A DNA stretch of 64,000 nt from Barnesiella intestinihominis YIT 11860 (GCF_000296465.1 NZ_JH815204.1:248001-312000); one strand, 5' to 3'. Counted from the first letter of the stretch, positions 40,359-50,421 are shown. Program-made: numbers and translations. The notes: a model not told the origin generated them from the sequence alone.

Positions 40359-42109
40359 AAATATTCGTAGAGGGTAAAGAGGCTTTCTTGAAGAAAGGAA
40401 CCTCCTTCGAGTTTATCGCTGAAAACAGGCTTTTCTCTGGTTCCGACGAGTACACCTTGTCTATCACCTTCCCCATAGTCGATTGTCCTCGGAATCGGGC
40501 GATATTCGGGCTTTTGTATCGGAAAGATGTCGATATCGAAAAAGTGAACTTCGCCTGTGAACTACGGGATACCGATTTCTATAAAATGGGGGTTCTCGCT
40601 ATTGTCGAGGTGTCGCAATCCGAAATCAAAGGGCAATTCCTCGATGGAATGAGCGCCCAAAACTTCATCGGTGATTTCGACGAAATATACATCAACGAAC
40701 TCGACTTGGGCGATTATGAGTATGTGAATATGAGTAATACACCTCCAGAATGGCTTTGGAGGAGCATCGACCGCATGAAAAACTATATATCTTTGCCCTG
40801 GGTCAACAACTATTCGGGGAATATACAAAATGAGGTCGTATATGAAAATGGCACTTATAAATGGCATCCGGACACCAAGGGGGTATCGTTTCAGCCATAT
40901 TTGCTATTCATCGCAAAACAAATTTGCGAGGTATTAGGTTATAGTTATGATTTCGGGGAATGGGAGAGGTCGACATATCGTCATCTCATAGTCTGCAATT
41001 CGCTCCCGTATGCCTGGGATATGCCCCAAATAGCAAAAGCCCTTCCTCACTGGACTGTGACAGAGTTTTTTGAACATTTGGAGAACTTTCTGTCGGCATT
41101 TATTGACGTTGACCATAGGGGCAAGACAGTGACATTCCATTTCATCGCTAATGACTCGGATTTCAATACCAGTATAACCCTTAACCATGTTGCCGACGAT
41201 TTTACGGTAGAGGTTAGCTCCGAGGGGGAATCTTCATACAGGGGAGTATCTACTTTGAGATATTCCGATTGCGACCATGAAATGTGGAAATTCTACTCGT
41301 GTAACTGGTTGGTGGAAAATCATGAGAAGATGATTGTCCGATATGAGACTCTGAATGATTTAATCGAGGCCAATGAAAACTTGAAGGAGACCGTTGTCGG
41401 GGTTGAGTATCCTGATTCAAATTTGGGAAAAATCTTATATGTCGAGTCTTTGAATACCTATTTCGTATTTAGACCGGTAAAGATTATACCTCAGAGCTGT
41501 TATGATCCAGTGGCTGATACCTATTATGACCAGTATGTGAACATTCTTCAACCGATAAACCAGTTTGGAGAACGCATCGGTACAAATGAGGAAAGCGATA
41601 GCATAGAGATAGGGATTGTCCCCGCCTGGATAGATGACACAGAAACCAGTAAAGGGCAATGTCTGTTTTTAGAGCTCGACTTCAATGATGGAGAAACAGA
41701 TGGCAATTCTGAGTATTTACCGATAAGTCTACTCGAATCTGGGGAGAGTGAAAAAAGTGGGGCATACTTCTCTCAACTTTTTGTCGCATTCTGGGACGGT
41801 ACGAATTATTTCAAAGGGCTGCAGCCGCGTCCAATTATCGACAAAATATCTACGAATGAAGACTGGACTTATGTTGAGACTGGGTATAGCATGCGTCTAA
41901 ATAGGGATCCTAGCGACCTTTCCTATTTCAACTCTCCGATCGACAGCGGCAAAAAATACAATTTCCAGTTTTTGGCGAACAAAATTCCGCCTGTGAGGGC
42001 TTTGTTCTTTATTCAAGGTAAGCCGTATATCTGTGAAAAAATCACGGCCACATTCACGGAATATGGTATGTCGCAGCTCTTGAAGGGGACGTTCTATCGA
42101 ACCGATTAA
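40355..42109 (+). CDS. Distal tail / tail-tip protein candidate
   Basis: 584 residues, beta-rich, starting KIFVEGKEAFLKKGTSFEFI, typical of the N-terminal ring domain of distal tail proteins, and with galectin-like or baseplate-like strands later (KTVTFHFIANDSDFNTSITLNHVADDFTVEVSS). Immediately downstream of the tape measure gene, which is where distal tail (Dit) or tail-associated proteins are encoded. No lysozyme or peptidase motif is seen. Its stop overlaps the convergent integrase gene by 4 bp. Confidence 0.65.
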   Translation: MKIFVEGKEAFLKKGTSFEFIAENRLFSGSDEYTLSITFPIVDCPRNRAIFGLLYRKDVDIEKVNFACELRDTDFYKMGVLAIVEVSQSEIKGQFLDGMSAQNFIGDFDEIYINELDLGDYEYVNMSNTPPEWLWRSIDRMKNYISLPWVNNYSGNIQNEVVYENGTYKWHPDTKGVSFQPYLLFIAKQICEVLGYSYDFGEWERSTYRHLIVCNSLPYAWDMPQIAKALPHWTVTEFFEHLENFLSAFIDVDHRGKTVTFHFIANDSDFNTSITLNHVADDFTVEVSSEGESSYRGVSTLRYSDCDHEMWKFYSCNWLVENHEKMIVRYETLNDLIEANENLKETVVGVEYPDSNLGKILYVESLNTYFVFRPVKIIPQSCYDPVADTYYDQYVNILQPINQFGERIGTNEESDSIEIGIVPAWIDDTETSKGQCLFLELDFNDGETDGNSEYLPISLLESGESEKSGAYFSQLFVAFWDGTNYFKGLQPRPIIDKISTNEDWTYVETGYSMRLNRDPSDLSYFNSPIDSGKKYNFQFLANKIPPVRALFFIQGKPYICEKITATFTEYGMSQLLKGTFYRTD

Positions 42110-43314
42110 AGAGTCCCGTCGAGGTCGAGAATGGCTTTATCGGCATTGTCTCGGTGGCGGGTATATACATCGGTAACGGCCAGTGAGCTGTGTCTTGCCT
42201 GGTCTCTCACCGAGATGTTGCTCAGTTTTTTGTCCAGCATCTCGGTGATTCCTGTATCTTTTAGCGAGTAGAATGTGTAATCTTTGTCGAGTTTCAATTC
42301 TTTTTTCAGGCGGGTCCAGCGAATAGTTATGAGCCGTCGGTCTACTTGCACGTTGCCGGGCATGATGTTGTTTGAGAATAGGAAATAGTGAGGAGGGTAG
42401 TCGAATACCCCCAAGTCGAGCATGAACATCATTACCTTTTTCGGGATAGTTATAGTTTGTGTCGTTCTGTTTTTGCTGTCTTCGGACGGGATTGTCAAGG
42501 TACAATTCTTAACGTTGAAATATCGAAGCCTCAGCCGGGTCTGTTCGATGGGACGAATATAGCAGTAGTATAAGAGATAACACGATAAAAGAAAGTGTTT
42601 GTCGTTCGACATCAAATATTCGCTTATCTGTCGAATCACAGAGGGAGGAATAACTTTCCTCCTTTTCTGGAATAATTTTCGACTGAAAGGTTTTATGCCG
42701 GAGGCCGGATTCTCGTTCATAAGTCCTTTTTCTACGCAAAAGGAGCAAAAAGCTTTGAGAAAAGTGAGACAATTATTCCTATACTGAGGGGACAGTTTCA
42801 GTTCCAAGTGTATGTAATCGAGGAAATCGTTGCAAAATCGTTTGTCCAGCTGGTAGAGGTAGATGATGGGTGAGGTTCTCTGTTGATTATAGGCAACCAA
42901 CTTTTTAATCTTTGATTCGTGGCTGATGTATGTCTCTTTTCTGAAAATCCCATCGGAGTACATCTTCTTGTTATTCTCCACATATCGTTTGATGGCATCA
43001 TCAAACGATATCGCAACCTTAAATTCTTTCTCGATCCAGGGATTCCACCCCCGGATAAGTTGTTGGTAAAGCCGGATAATCAGACCTGCAGCATACTCCC
43101 GCCTCTGTTTCTTTGTCGCCAATCGGTTTATCTTTATTCGCTTCCTTCTCATTTTCCCTCTAACTGGGTCGAAAGCGTAAAACTCAACATACCAGGCAGG
43201 GTCATTTTCACGAAGCCTTGGGTATGTAAAACTTATTATTTCGTCGATTGTGGATTTTTGTGGCAGATTGTCAATGTTAAAATCAATCCGCGCGGGAATC
43301 GTATTTTTAAGCAT
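42106..43314 (-). CDS. Tyrosine recombinase (phage integrase)
   Basis: 402 residues. N-terminal SAM-like DNA-binding domain to about residue 210, then the catalytic domain with Arg in YYCYIRPIEQTRL, YSLKDTGITEML at the place of the HxxR box, ARHSSLAVTDVYTRH with the second His and the nucleophilic tyrosine in VYTRH. The Arg of the HxxR box is replaced (SLKDT), a variation frequent in Bacteroidetes enzymes. It lies 76 bp from attR and would catalyse integration into tRNA-Glu. Confidence 0.93.
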   Translation of the reverse strand: MLKNTIPARIDFNIDNLPQKSTIDEIISFTYPRLRENDPAWYVEFYAFDPVRGKMRRKRIKINRLATKKQRREYAAGLIIRLYQQLIRGWNPWIEKEFKVAISFDDAIKRYVENNKKMYSDGIFRKETYISHESKIKKLVAYNQQRTSPIIYLYQLDKRFCNDFLDYIHLELKLSPQYRNNCLTFLKAFCSFCVEKGLMNENPASGIKPFSRKLFQKRRKVIPPSVIRQISEYLMSNDKHFLLSCYLLYYCYIRPIEQTRLRLRYFNVKNCTLTIPSEDSKNRTTQTITIPKKVMMFMLDLGVFDYPPHYFLFSNNIMPGNVQVDRRLITIRWTRLKKELKLDKDYTFYSLKDTGITEMLDKKLSNISVRDQARHSSLAVTDVYTRHRDNADKAILDLDGTL

Positions 43315-43390
43315 TTTTTTATTTAACGAATCTGGGGTGATTCGCTAAACACGAGCGGGCTTTTGATCCGTATTAGCCCTGTTTTAGGGA

Positions 43391-43449
43391 AGAAAAACCT
43401 CAAAAGCTTAATACGTAATCTTTTGAGGTTTCATTCCTTGTTGTAGCGA
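43391..43449 (+). other. attR (59-bp direct repeat)
   Basis: Right copy of the repeat at 3988-4046 with mismatches at 43407 and 43415. It ends in the 3' end of tRNA-Glu, so integration rebuilt the tRNA gene exactly. It includes the hairpin CCTCAAAAG...TCTTTTGAGG, followed on the minus strand by T residues, which serves as terminator of the tRNA. Confidence 0.93.
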
Positions 43450-43516
43450 TTCCGGGAATCGAACCCGAGTCTCAACCGTGAGAGGGTTGCGTGCTAGGCC
43501 ACTACACTAAACCGCC
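43444..43516 (-). tRNA. tRNA-Glu (CTC)
   Basis: Read on the minus strand: acceptor GGCGGTT pairs with AATCGCT; D arm begins TAGTGTAGTGG, typical of tRNA-Glu; anticodon stem CAACC/GGTTG closes the loop CTCTCAC with anticodon CTC; T loop TTCGATT. The CCA end is not encoded. It carries the phage attachment site at its 3' end. Confidence 0.93.
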
Positions 43517-43632
43517 GTTCGCTTTTTGAAAAGCGATGCAAATATAACCGATTTGTTTTTATTGAACAAACTTTCGGTATGAAATTTTTTCAGTGTCTCG
43601 AATAAGATTGTTATTGTTTTGAAGATGAATGA

Positions 43633-44994
43633 CTAAATTATTTTTTCTAACTCCTTGATGTTTTTAGCTATTTCTTCTTCTGGTAAATTGTAGTTCAGAA
43701 GGTCTCCTGCTAAATATTGGTCATAGGCAGCCATATCGATGAGCCCGTGGCCGGATAGATTGAAGAGGATGCATTTTTCTTTTCCCTCTTCTTTTGCTCT
43801 TAATGCTTCTTGTATAGTGGCGGCTATTGCATGAGAAGATTCCGGGGCAGGGATAATTCCTTCGCATTGAGCGAATAATGTAGCTGCTTTGAATGTATCG
43901 AGTTGTTCTATGTCCACGGCTTCCAAGAGGCCATCTTTTTTCAGTTGGCTGACGATTGTTCCTGCTCCGTGGTAACGTAGTCCACCTGCATGTATATTGG
44001 CCGGGGAGAAGTTATGTCCCAAAGTGTACATGGGCAGTAGAGGTGTATAGCCCGCTTCATCTCCAAAATCGTATTGAAAAATTCCTTTGGTCAATTTGGG
44101 ACAGGAGGCAGGCTCGGCTGCGATTAACCGAATGTCTTTTCCCTCTTTTAATTTATGGCGTAAAAATGGGAATGAAATTCCCGAGAAGTTGGACCCACCT
44201 CCGAAGCAAGCGATGACAATATCGGGGTATTCGCCAGCCATTTCCATTTGTTTTTCAGCTTCTAGCCCGATTACTGTTTGATGTAAAGATACGTGATTGA
44301 GTACACTACCTAAAGTATATTTACAGTTGGGAGTACTCATTGCCAATTCTATCGCTTCAGATATTGCCGTACCTAAACTTCCTTGATAATTGGGGTGATC
44401 GGTTAATATTTTACGTCCTGCTTTGGTCGACATACTGGGTGAAGCAATAACTTGTGCGCCGAATGTTTGCATAATAGAACGTCGATAGGGCTTTTGATGG
44501 AAGCTCACTTTAACCATGTAGACTGCAAGTTCCAATCCGAATGCTTTTGCGGCTAAAGAGAGTGCAGCCCCCCATTGTCCTGCTCCGGTTTCGGTTGTGA
44601 TGTTGGTTATACCTTGTTTTTTACAATAGTAGGCTTGTGGTATGGCCGAATTTAGTTTGTGAGAACCAACAGGGCTTACACTTTCGTTCTTGAAATAGAT
44701 GTGTGCAGGAGTGGCCAATGCTTTTTCGAGCCCCAAAGCTCTGACAAGAGGAGTAGGACGCCATATTTTGTACATATCGCGTACTTCTTCGGGGATTTCT
44801 ATCCATGCGTCGGAAGTGTTTAATTCTTGTTTACAGAGTTCTTCTGCAAAAATCGGATAGAGGTCTTCTACGGCTAGGGGAGATTTGGTTGCCGGATTTA
44901 ATGGACTCATTGGCTTGTTGGGCATGTCTGCAATGACATTATACCATGCTTGTGGTATGTCTTTTTCTGCAAGGATAAATTTTTTTGTAGCCAT
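43633..44994 (-). CDS. trpB: TrpB2-type tryptophan synthase beta chain
   Basis: 453 residues, longer than TrpB1 (about 400) and with the N-terminal extension typical of the TrpB2 group. The PLP-binding lysine is in SVSPVGSHKLNSA, the glycine-rich phosphate loop is CFGGGSNFSG, and TETGAGQWGAALS contains the catalytic glutamate region. It joins indole and serine to tryptophan; TrpB2 enzymes work without a tightly bound TrpA and are thought to salvage indole. No other trp genes lie near, which agrees with that. Confidence 0.9.
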   Translation of the reverse strand: MATKKFILAEKDIPQAWYNVIADMPNKPMSPLNPATKSPLAVEDLYPIFAEELCKQELNTSDAWIEIPEEVRDMYKIWRPTPLVRALGLEKALATPAHIYFKNESVSPVGSHKLNSAIPQAYYCKKQGITNITTETGAGQWGAALSLAAKAFGLELAVYMVKVSFHQKPYRRSIMQTFGAQVIASPSMSTKAGRKILTDHPNYQGSLGTAISEAIELAMSTPNCKYTLGSVLNHVSLHQTVIGLEAEKQMEMAGEYPDIVIACFGGGSNFSGISFPFLRHKLKEGKDIRLIAAEPASCPKLTKGIFQYDFGDEAGYTPLLPMYTLGHNFSPANIHAGGLRYHGAGTIVSQLKKDGLLEAVDIEQLDTFKAATLFAQCEGIIPAPESSHAIAATIQEALRAKEEGKEKCILFNLSGHGLIDMAAYDQYLAGDLLNYNLPEEEIAKNIKELEKII

Positions 44995-45141
44995 TTTACT
45001 CCTTTGGTTTTTGTGATTTATAAAGTAAAAATAAAGTTTTTACATCTAATTGAAAAGTAAATATATGAATTTTTCATTAAATGTATAGAAAAACTATGAT
45101 TTTTTTTGTCTATATGAATTTATCTTTGAATTTTTAAATGC

Positions 45142-45177
45142 AAAAAGAGACGCTGCTCACGCAGCATCTCTTTTTTA
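45142..45177 (-). terminator. Bidirectional terminator after sodB
   Basis: AGAGACGCTGC / GCAGCATCTCT with loop TCAC and one mismatch, flanked by A5 and T6, so it works on both strands. It lies 67 bp past the superoxide dismutase stop codon. The 45000-45140 stretch before it is AT-rich and holds the upstream region of trpB. Confidence 0.85.
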
Positions 45178-45243
45178 GAATTCATCACATTATGCTTATT
45201 TTAAAGTGCTAGATAGAGTTACGCTCACGCGCGACTATGCGAA

Positions 45244-45822
45244 TTATAGATATCTTGATTCAACAACCGACCAATCGACGATTTTCCAGAGGTTGTGCAA
45301 TTGCTCTGCTCGTCTGTTGCGATAGTCGATATAGTAGGCGTGTTCCCATACGTCGAACGTTAACAAAGGAGTAAGTCCTTTGGTCAAAGGAGTGCCCGCA
45401 TTATTTTCTTTACTGATAACCAGATTTCCGTCTTTATCTTTGGATAACCAGACCCAACCAGATCCAAATAGAGTAGTCCCTGCTTGTTCAAATTCTTTTT
45501 GGAAGTTTTCGAAATTTCCCCACTTCTTATTTATAGCTTCTGCCAACTTCCCTTGTGGACTTTTTTTCCCATTCGGGGAGAATGTGAAGAAATAAAATAT
45601 GTGGTTCCATGCTTGGGAGGCATTATTAAATAGAGCTCCGTCGGCTTCTTTGATGATTTCTTCGAGAGGCTTGTCTGCGAAGGGTGTTCCTTCGATAAGT
45701 TTATTTAGGTTATCGATATAAGTTTGTTCATGTTTACCGTAATGGTATTCTATCGTTTCCTGACTGATTACAGGGGCTAAATCATTAATACCATAAGGTA
45801 ATGGAGGCAATTCGTAAATCAT
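45244..45822 (-). CDS. sodB: Iron/manganese superoxide dismutase
   Basis: 192 residues. Metal ligands are visible: His in IEYHYGKHEQTYI (near residue 27), His in ASQAWNHIFYFF (near 75), Asp and His in TFDVWEHAYYIDYRNRR (near 160). GSGWVWLSKDKDGNL is the standard central motif. The glutamine of NNASQAWNH is at the position typical of Fe-type enzymes. It converts superoxide in the cytoplasm and belongs with rubredoxin to oxygen protection in this anaerobe. Confidence 0.95.
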   Translation of the reverse strand: MIYELPPLPYGINDLAPVISQETIEYHYGKHEQTYIDNLNKLIEGTPFADKPLEEIIKEADGALFNNASQAWNHIFYFFTFSPNGKKSPQGKLAEAINKKWGNFENFQKEFEQAGTTLFGSGWVWLSKDKDGNLVISKENNAGTPLTKGLTPLLTFDVWEHAYYIDYRNRRAEQLHNLWKIVDWSVVESRYL

Positions 45823-45961
45823 AATTATTTATTTTTCTTTGTTACTTATATAACAATCGTCGGACTAAAAAAGTTTCGTATATCTAAGTATTTTTTTTTC
45901 TGTTACTTGGAGTATACACATTTTTATAATGTCCGATTCATTCTCTAATTACTTGATTTCG

Positions 45962-46936
45962 TTATTTCTCGGGTTTACTCGATGGCTTGGCTATCGATTC
46001 ACGCATGGCTGTGTCTGCCTCGACATTTTTCATTTTATAATAATCCATGATTCCGAGATTTCCCGAACGAAAGGCTTCCGCCATAGCTCTGGGAACTTCG
46101 GCTTCGGCTTCGATTACTTTTGCTCTTGCCTCTTGTGCTTTGGCTTTCATTTCTTGTTCGAGAGCGATAGCCATGGCCCGACGTTCTTCTGCTTTTGCTT
46201 GTGCGATGTTTTTATCGGCTTGTGCCTGATCCATTTGCAAGGTGGCTCCAATGTTTTTACCGATGTCGATATCGGCTATATCAATGGAGAGGATTTCAAA
46301 TGCAGTTCCTGAATCAAGCCCCTTTTTCAATACTAGTTTGGATATGGAATCCGGGTTTTCAAGAACTTGTTTGTGGGACTCGGACGAGCCGATGGACGAC
46401 ACGATACCTTCTCCTACACGAGCCAATATGGTATCTTCACCTGCACCGCCGACTAGTTGACGAATATTTGCCCGTACTGTTACACGAGCTTTGGCTATTA
46501 ACTGTATACCGTCTTTGGCCACGGCTGTAACCGGCGGTGTGTCGATAACTTTCGGGTTGACAGACATTTGCACGGCTTCGAATACATCGCGTCCGGCTAA
46601 GTCAATAGCGGTAGCCATTTGGAAGCCTAAATCTATATTAGCTTTCGAAGCGGATACGAGTGCGTGTACGACGCGTTCTACATGACCTCCGGCCAGATAG
46701 TGAGCTTCTAATTCATCACGCGTGATTGTTTTAAGTCCGGCTTTGTGGGCTTCAATCATAGCTCGAACAATGACTTGTGGCGGTACTTTTCTGATTCTCA
46801 TCAAGAATAATTGGATAAGAGAGATTCTTACCCCCGATACTCGTGCCGAAATCCATAAAAGGAAAGGTACGAAGTAAAAGAATACAGCGAGTATGGCAAT
46901 AATGCCAATTAGAAGAAATACGCTTAATCCTACCAT
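45962..46936 (-). CDS. floA: Flotillin-like protein FloA
   Basis: 324 residues. N-terminal membrane segment ([20 protein letters not shown]), SPFH-type domain with [31 protein letters not shown] and [25 protein letters not shown], then the alanine/glutamate-rich coiled coil ([21 protein letters not shown]) usual for flotillins. FloA organises membrane microdomains. It lies 4 bp from the NfeD gene, the regular partner. Confidence 0.93.
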   Translation of the reverse strand: MVGLSVFLLIGIIAILAVFFYFVPFLLWISARVSGVRISLIQLFLMRIRKVPPQVIVRAMIEAHKAGLKTITRDELEAHYLAGGHVERVVHALVSASKANIDLGFQMATAIDLAGRDVFEAVQMSVNPKVIDTPPVTAVAKDGIQLIAKARVTVRANIRQLVGGAGEDTILARVGEGIVSSIGSSESHKQVLENPDSISKLVLKKGLDSGTAFEILSIDIADIDIGKNIGATLQMDQAQADKNIAQAKAEERRAMAIALEQEMKAKAQEARAKVIEAEAEVPRAMAEAFRSGNLGIMDYYKMKNVEADTAMRESIAKPSSKPEK

Positions 46937-46940
46937 AATT

Positions 46941-47456
46941 TTATTTTTGTTTAGAAGTGTTTATATTATTCCCTGTTTTTTCATTTTCTGTTTCTTTGCA
47001 AACAATGACTACCGTGGGTTCTATGCGGATTATTTTTACAGGTGTATCTTCGTCAATCAGTTCATTATCTGCGCGGGCTTCGATGGTGTGGATTCCCACG
47101 ATGATTTTTCCCATAGGGTTTAGTCTACTTAGTGTTACTCCCATGTCACCGACTTTAATATCAGGGGTTATCGGGGAGGGTACTACCGAGCTTATTTCGG
47201 TATGCAGAGACATTTTGTCCAAGCTTCGGGATCGCATAAATCCTATGATGACAGCAATAGTAGTGACGGCTGCAATGAATAATGTTATTACAGCCCCATT
47301 TGTCCCGAAGGCCGAATAGGCATAGTAAATTCCACCTCCATAAAATAAGACCGAACATATACCTGCGATGGTAATTCCGGGAAGAAAGAATATTTCCAGT
47401 ACCGCCAGAACTAGCGCTAATATTATTAGTAGTGTAACAGCTAATATATCAAACAT
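46941..47456 (-). CDS. NfeD-family membrane protein
   Basis: 171 residues. Three or four hydrophobic segments ([60 protein letters not shown]) followed by a soluble OB-fold domain ([32 protein letters not shown]). This is the short NfeD form that pairs with flotillins; it lacks the N-terminal serine protease domain of long NfeD. Encoded upstream of floA in one operon, with which it should interact in the membrane. Confidence 0.88.
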   Translation of the reverse strand: MFDILAVTLLIILALVLAVLEIFFLPGITIAGICSVLFYGGGIYYAYSAFGTNGAVITLFIAAVTTIAVIIGFMRSRSLDKMSLHTEISSVVPSPITPDIKVGDMGVTLSRLNPMGKIIVGIHTIEARADNELIDEDTPVKIIRIEPTVVIVCKETENEKTGNNINTSKQK

Positions 47457-47474
47457 ATTTCTTAGATTTAGGTT

Positions 47475-48929
47475 CTATCTATGTTCCTTTTGCAAATTAT
47501 CGAGTTCTATCTTTCGAGCCTGATTTTCGTAATTTTCCGGTTGAGGATAGAGTGTGAGTAGTTGCGATTCCAAATTTTGAATTTCGGACGATAGTCTTTT
47601 TAAAGTTGTGCCTTTCGATTTAGCATATTGAGATCGCAGTTCCGAGAGCTTAGTTTCTATTTGAATGATATTCTTACGTAATTCTTTGGACTTTACATAT
47701 AGATTGCGAGCTTCAAGACTGACGAATTGGTCAAGTTTAGTATAATGGATTCCGTTACAAATTGCAAAGATGAAATCGGGGCGAGTCTCTTTTTGGGGTT
47801 CCTTGATATTGTCCAATTGTTGCAATAAATCGGTATAATCTGCATTTTCTGGCCAAGACTCTCGAATAGATCGAATCAGAGCTAGCGATTTGATATCGGT
47901 TTTGATTTCATCGATGTTATATGTTTGTTTGCTCTCATTCGGGATAAATAGATAGATTGTCACTTTTCCGGGAATTTGTTCTCTATCCGATACAAACCAA
48001 CCGATGTTTAACATTTCGTCTATTGCCATCATGTAATCGTTGTATATCGAATTGAAAGGCATACCTACGTTTTCGGGTTTCAAGTAGGTGTTATTTTCAA
48101 GATTTAAACGGGTGATAAATATGTCGTATCCTCCGATCGAACCTTCTCCATTTGAGGCAAAGTAGAGTGTAACTCCGTCGTTGAGAAAAAATGGATAGGC
48201 TTCATCTTGTTCTGTATTGACACCATTGGGTAACGGTATGATGTCACTCCATTTCCCTTCTATCAGTTTATTTTTTGTACATAATTCATATCCTTTACCT
48301 TCAAGGGGATATCCGAAAAATACATTGTCTCCGCGTTGGGGAATATAGCCGATCGTGTTTTCGGGAATATCTATGCCTAGTGTTTTATTCGTTCCTATCC
48401 GTCCAGATTCGGGGGACATTTTGAAATACTTGAAAAACGAATCGGCATCAACTATCAAACTATCTATGATTTGTACCCGTTCGACATATTGCAACATTAA
48501 TTTCGCTCTACGTGCACGAGCTATGGCTTTGCCGATAGAATCGGGTATTTGTTTTTTCGCTTTGGACAATGCAGCTGTATATTCTTCATAACTGCTTATG
48601 GCATCTTCAAAGCGGTATTGAGCCATATACATGTCTGCTAAATAGTGAGGCGATTCGAGAACTTTACGTTTAGCCCCTATTTTCAGATATTTTTCAGCTT
48701 CGTTATATTTTTTCTCGTGAAAAAGGCATACTCCATACCAATGGTTCAACGATCCATCATTGGGGCGGCGTTTCAGTTGTGCCTTGAATACAGGAGCGGC
48801 TTCTTTGTATTTACCGGCCTTGTACAACTCTCGTGCTTCGTCAAGCGTCAGTGCACTCGATGAGAAGATTGTCGAGAAGACAATTAGGACTGCAAATGAA
48901 TATTTTAGAATTTGTCTGAACATTTTCAT
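47475..48929 (-). CDS. Secreted TPR protein with PD40-like middle region
   Basis: 484 residues with a signal peptide (KYSFAVLIVFSTIFSSSALT). Residues 28-150 contain TPR-like repeats (EARELYKAGKYKEAAPVFKAQL, WYGVCLFHEKKYNEAEKYLK, MYMAQYRFEDAISSYEEYT). The middle has WD40-like/PD40 strands (YFASNGEGSIGGYDIFITRL, IGWFVSDREQ), and the end is coiled coil. Proteins of this shape in Bacteroidota are periplasmic or surface scaffolds; here there is no OmpA domain. Cotranscribed just upstream of the nfeD-floA pair. Confidence 0.75.
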   Translation of the reverse strand: MKMFRQILKYSFAVLIVFSTIFSSSALTLDEARELYKAGKYKEAAPVFKAQLKRRPNDGSLNHWYGVCLFHEKKYNEAEKYLKIGAKRKVLESPHYLADMYMAQYRFEDAISSYEEYTAALSKAKKQIPDSIGKAIARARRAKLMLQYVERVQIIDSLIVDADSFFKYFKMSPESGRIGTNKTLGIDIPENTIGYIPQRGDNVFFGYPLEGKGYELCTKNKLIEGKWSDIIPLPNGVNTEQDEAYPFFLNDGVTLYFASNGEGSIGGYDIFITRLNLENNTYLKPENVGMPFNSIYNDYMMAIDEMLNIGWFVSDREQIPGKVTIYLFIPNESKQTYNIDEIKTDIKSLALIRSIRESWPENADYTDLLQQLDNIKEPQKETRPDFIFAICNGIHYTKLDQFVSLEARNLYVKSKELRKNIIQIETKLSELRSQYAKSKGTTLKRLSSEIQNLESQLLTLYPQPENYENQARKIELDNLQKEHR

Positions 48930-48957
48930 GTTTGAAAAATTGTACTCAAATATACAA

Positions 48958-49446
48958 TTATTTTTTATTCTGAATGTTGAGAGCGAGAAAATTTTTTAAG
49001 AAGTATTCTAAATCGTCATTCGATTTGAACGAATTGTATGGTAAAATGAAAAAAATATAGTTTGATAAGTGGAAGATAATGTCTGTCGAGGTATAACGTA
49101 TACGGGTAATTCGTTCCCATACTATGGATTCTGTTCGTCCATCGTCGAAAGTACAAGAAAGGCCGTTTTTGTTTATTTCGACTGTTTTTGAAAGTATGGA
49201 CATACGGCAATCGGGGTGTAGAGCATAAGCGAACCACAGGTAAGAGATGATCATAGGAAATACCAAAAATAAAATGATAAGTCCTACATAAATAAATAGA
49301 GGGTTTTGAATGGATAGCCCCACGAGAAGGAGGAAAAAAGATAGAAGCCACCCCCAATTATTATGTAACCAGATTTTCAGCAGTCTGTTAAAATAGTATT
49401 GAGGAGATAACTGGTATGAAAAAGTTTCAATATGGGTTCTATTCAT
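48958..49446 (-). CDS. YcxB-like membrane protein
   Basis: 162 residues. Two hydrophobic segments (WGWLLSFFLLLVGLSI, PLFIYVGLIILFLVFPMIISYLWF) are followed by a small strand-rich domain (KNGLSCTFDDGRTESIVWERITRIRYTSTDIIFHLSNYIFFILP) of the YcxB-like type. Role unknown. It lies 29 bp upstream of the TPR gene and may be in the same operon. Confidence 0.65.
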   Translation of the reverse strand: MNRTHIETFSYQLSPQYYFNRLLKIWLHNNWGWLLSFFLLLVGLSIQNPLFIYVGLIILFLVFPMIISYLWFAYALHPDCRMSILSKTVEINKNGLSCTFDDGRTESIVWERITRIRYTSTDIIFHLSNYIFFILPYNSFKSNDDLEYFLKNFLALNIQNKK

Positions 49447-49680
49447 ACAATGTTTTACTATATACTTTTACAAAGATAATATAATTGATGACAAAATCAA
49501 ATTTTTGATTTTACCGAAGTATAGCCTATTTTTTATATTATGTGAATATAGAGATAATATATCGAGGGGAAATAATTTTTGAAGGGGACTTTTATTGTAC
49601 AGCTTTTGATAAATTTGACCTATGAAATTTATTCTATTTACTGCTATTTCGTGTAACTTTGCACTCCAAAATAAGACGCA

Positions 49681-50049
49681 ATGCAAGGATTATATTCGAT
49701 AGGATTACTTATTGTTTCTAATGTGTTTATGACACTGGCTTGGTATGGGCATTTGAAATTGCAAGAAATGAAGGTTATCAATAATTGGCCGCTTTATGGT
49801 GTGATATTGCTTAGTTGGGGTATAGCATTGTTCGAATATTGTTGCCAAGTACCAGCTAATCGATTGGGATTTAGAGAGAATGGAGGACCGTTTAGTCTTA
49901 TGCAATTAAAGGTAATACAAGAAGTAATAACCTTAATCATATTCACTTTATTTTCGGTCGTAGTTTTTAAAGGAGAGTCGTTGCATTGGAACCATATTGC
50001 GGCGTTCGGCTGCCTTGTTCTTGCCGTTTATTTCGTATTTATGAAATAA
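49681..50049 (+). CDS. DMT-superfamily small membrane protein (DUF486)
   Basis: 122 residues with four hydrophobic helices, beginning LYSIGLLIVSNVFMTLAWYGHL and including NWPLYGVILLSWGIALFEYCCQVPANRLG and the ending HIAAFGCLVLAVYFVFMK. This is the DUF486 pattern, in which WYGHL and YCxQVPANRxG are conserved. Members resemble half-size drug/metabolite transporters and may dimerise. Substrate unknown. Confidence 0.85.
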   Translation: MQGLYSIGLLIVSNVFMTLAWYGHLKLQEMKVINNWPLYGVILLSWGIALFEYCCQVPANRLGFRENGGPFSLMQLKVIQEVITLIIFTLFSVVVFKGESLHWNHIAAFGCLVLAVYFVFMK

Positions 50050-50191
50050 GCGATAATCGTATCGATTTAATGACTAGGTGTAATATAGGGTAGAGCTTTC
50101 CCGAAAGGTCGATTTTGTCCCGACCGATTATTTTGGAACAGATAAGTGCAGTAGAATCGAATGACTTTTATATTGTGTTCGTATCTATCCG

Positions 50192-50365
50192 ATGGATATT
50201 CTTATTCTACAACTTGTTGTCCTAATTCTCGGCCTTGTGACGGGGAATATTTCGATTCCGTCATTACTTAGTCCTATAAATGAGGTTATTTCATTCTTCT
50301 CATTTTTAACAATGTACAATTCTACTTGTGAAGAAGATGTAAATAAAGACACTGGCGAGGTATAG
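50192..50365 (+). CDS. Possible small membrane peptide, 57 residues
   Basis: MDILILQLVVLILGLVTGNI starts a short frame with one strongly hydrophobic helix and a polar tail rich in acidic residues (CEEDVNKDTGEV). It lies in the otherwise empty region 50050-50420. No promoter or Shine-Dalgarno is clear, so it may be chance. Confidence 0.25.
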   Translation: MDILILQLVVLILGLVTGNISIPSLLSPINEVISFFSFLTMYNSTCEEDVNKDTGEV

Positions 50366-50421
50366 TGTTATCAGAGTTAAACACATTGAGCCCGTCTACT
50401 GTATTTTAAAGGGCAAAATAA

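Larger units (their letters stand above)
3988..43449. mobile_element. Temperate siphovirus-like prophage in tRNA-Glu(CTC)
   Basis: A 39.4-kb element bounded by a 59-bp direct repeat, with a tyrosine integrase next to attR and tRNA-Glu. It holds a repressor/Cro-like switch, replication protein, ClpP-like prohead protease, major capsid protein, TerS/TerL, portal, connector proteins, tape measure, tail fibre proteins, holin, amidase and spanin candidate. Every expected virion and lysis class is represented by a full-length gene, so it may be inducible (inference). The gene order is atypical: capsid genes precede the terminase, and the tape measure follows the lysis genes. Three islands of independently transcribed cargo split the late operon. 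Confidence 0.95.
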
